Below, piece after piece: positions 11,573 through 12,213 of a stretch of 12,213 nt of DNA. The notes under the pieces were generated by a model that was not told the DNA's origin, did not search any database, and saw only the letters and a list, made by a program, of their open reading frames with translations. Origin of the DNA: an uncultured Sutterella sp. (GTDB lineage Bacteria; Pseudomonadota; Gammaproteobacteria; Burkholderiales; Burkholderiaceae_F); contig CABQGK010000020.1 of assembly GCA_902463725.1 (NCBI GenBank), positions 1-12,213 of the forward strand, in the 5' to 3' direction. Positions within the stretch are counted from its first letter, which is position 1. Every line of letters starts with the position of its first letter. Position numbers and translations under genes: made by a program.

Positions 11573-12112
11573 ATGTTTAATGGCAAATATATTGTTGGCG
11601 AATGGCGTGTTGATGCCACGACGAACACCCTCACTAGAGGCTCGGACAAAGAAATTGTGCTTCCCCCGAGATTGATCGATATGCTCACTTTCTTCGCCAA
11701 GCATCCGAAGGAGGTGATCAGTCGCGAGGAGTTGGTCTCATCTTTGTGGAATCGCTCGGCAGTGACCGATCAAGCAGTTACACAGACAATCTTCGAATTG
11801 CGCAAGAACCTCAGGGACGGTCGAGCGGCAGGTAAGGCGCCTGAGTATATCCAGACGGTGCCCAAACGAGGCTATCGCTTGGTGGCTGATGTTGAGTGGC
11901 TGATGATGGGTGAGTCCGCAGGGCTTGCAGCATTTGAGGAATCTGTTCAGCCCGCGCCGCCAAGCGAGGCACAAGAGGTGTTACCCCGCGAAGAGAGTGT
12001 GATGCGTAAGGAAGTGCCCGAAGAGGAGAGCGGTACTTCTAAGCTCGTGAACCTCGTGAAAAACTTCTGGTTAGACCCTGATATGCTTGGCTTTAAGAAG
12101 ACGCCATATTGA
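11573..12112 (+). CDS. CadC/ToxR-type winged-helix regulator lacking membrane and sensor domains
   Basis: This 179-aa protein has residues 3-108 forming an OmpR/PhoB-type winged-helix domain very close to that of E. coli CadC, the activator of cadBA. Shared landmarks are VGEWRV (8-13), RLIDMLTFFAKH (33-44), EVISREELV..LW (47-59), the recognition helix TDQAVTQTIFELRKNL (65-80), and the wing TVPKRGYRL (95-103). After it comes an acidic, Pro/Glu-rich linker (112-156), as in CadC. The chain then ends LGFKKTPY where CadC would have its single membrane helix and periplasmic pH/cadaverine-sensing domain. No hydrophobic continuation appears in the other frames of the remaining 100 bases. The start at 11573 has AAGGA 8 nt upstream. 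It is either a soluble regulator or a truncated CadC. It is divergent from cadBA by 1.9 kb and is the likely activator, but its signal input is unclear. Confidence 0.88.
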   Translation: MFNGKYIVGEWRVDATTNTLTRGSDKEIVLPPRLIDMLTFFAKHPKEVISREELVSSLWNRSAVTDQAVTQTIFELRKNLRDGRAAGKAPEYIQTVPKRGYRLVADVEWLMMGESAGLAAFEESVQPAPPSEAQEVLPREESVMRKEVPEEESGTSKLVNLVKNFWLDPDMLGFKKTPY

Positions 12113-12117
12113 TGTAT

Positions 12118-12142
12118 TTTGCGGCATCAGTAATACCGCAAA
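12118..12142 (+). terminator. Hairpin just after the CadC-like gene
   Basis: TTTGCGG (12118-12124) and CCGCAAA (12136-12142) form a 7-bp stem with an 11-nt loop, starting 6 bases past the stop codon. No T-run follows on the plus strand, so it is only a possible terminator or 3'-end hairpin. Its position argues that the stop at 12110-12112 is a true gene end. Confidence 0.35.
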
Positions 12143-12213
12143 CGTAGCCTACTAGCTCCCTGAACTCCCGAAAAACAGATCCCTAGCAGTATCAAACTCT
12201 TGATGCCAATCAA

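Noticed and set aside
12040..12213. Frameshift restoring the CadC membrane helix
   Set aside because: The other two plus frames after residue 150 contain stops and no hydrophobic stretch, so a simple one-base error does not recover the missing part within the window.
1..12213. CRISPR arrays, insertion sequences, tRNA or rRNA genes
   Set aside because: No regularly spaced repeats, transposase-like ORF, cloverleaf or rRNA segment was found on reading both strands.

Overview
The window looks like chromosomal DNA of a betaproteobacterium, most likely a Burkholderiales gut commensal of the Sutterella/Parasutterella type. This is inferred from the long form of AhcY (465 aa), a TrpS with a roughly 95-residue C-terminal extension, about 50% GC, and a complete acid-stress lysine decarboxylase system. 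No 16S or other decisive marker is present, so the assignment is an inference.

Left part (61-9623): six genes, all on the minus strand, read in the order cadB (lysine/cadaverine antiporter), cadA (inducible-type lysine decarboxylase), lysS (lysyl-tRNA synthetase), a PotE-like diamine/amino-acid antiporter, trpS (tryptophanyl-tRNA synthetase) and ahcY (adenosylhomocysteinase). CadA consumes a cytosolic proton to make cadaverine from lysine, and CadB exchanges the cadaverine for external lysine. LysS uses the same substrate for protein synthesis. Strong hairpins without long T-runs sit between cadA and lysS and between lysS and potE. They look like partial terminators or mRNA processing points rather than clean operon ends.

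Middle (9624-11572): almost 2 kb, largely non-coding but rich in signals. It holds an AT-rich cadB upstream region with 11-bp direct repeats, several long dyads, a small Cro/CI-type HTH gene followed by a 31-codon basic microORF and a textbook terminator, then about 260 nt dense with hairpins behind a good sigma70 promoter (a candidate structured RNA), and a Fur-box-like palindrome.

Right end (11573-12112): a plus-strand gene for a CadC/ToxR-type winged-helix DNA-binding domain, the expected activator of cadBA. It stops after the DNA-binding domain and linker, with no membrane helix or periplasmic pH-sensing domain.

The most interesting signals are: the soluble CadC-like regulator paired with repeated sites in front of cadB; a CadA in which two arginines of the E. 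coli ppGpp pocket are glutamates; the HTH/microORF/terminator cassette; and the candidate structured RNA. No CRISPR array, insertion sequence, tRNA or rRNA was seen.
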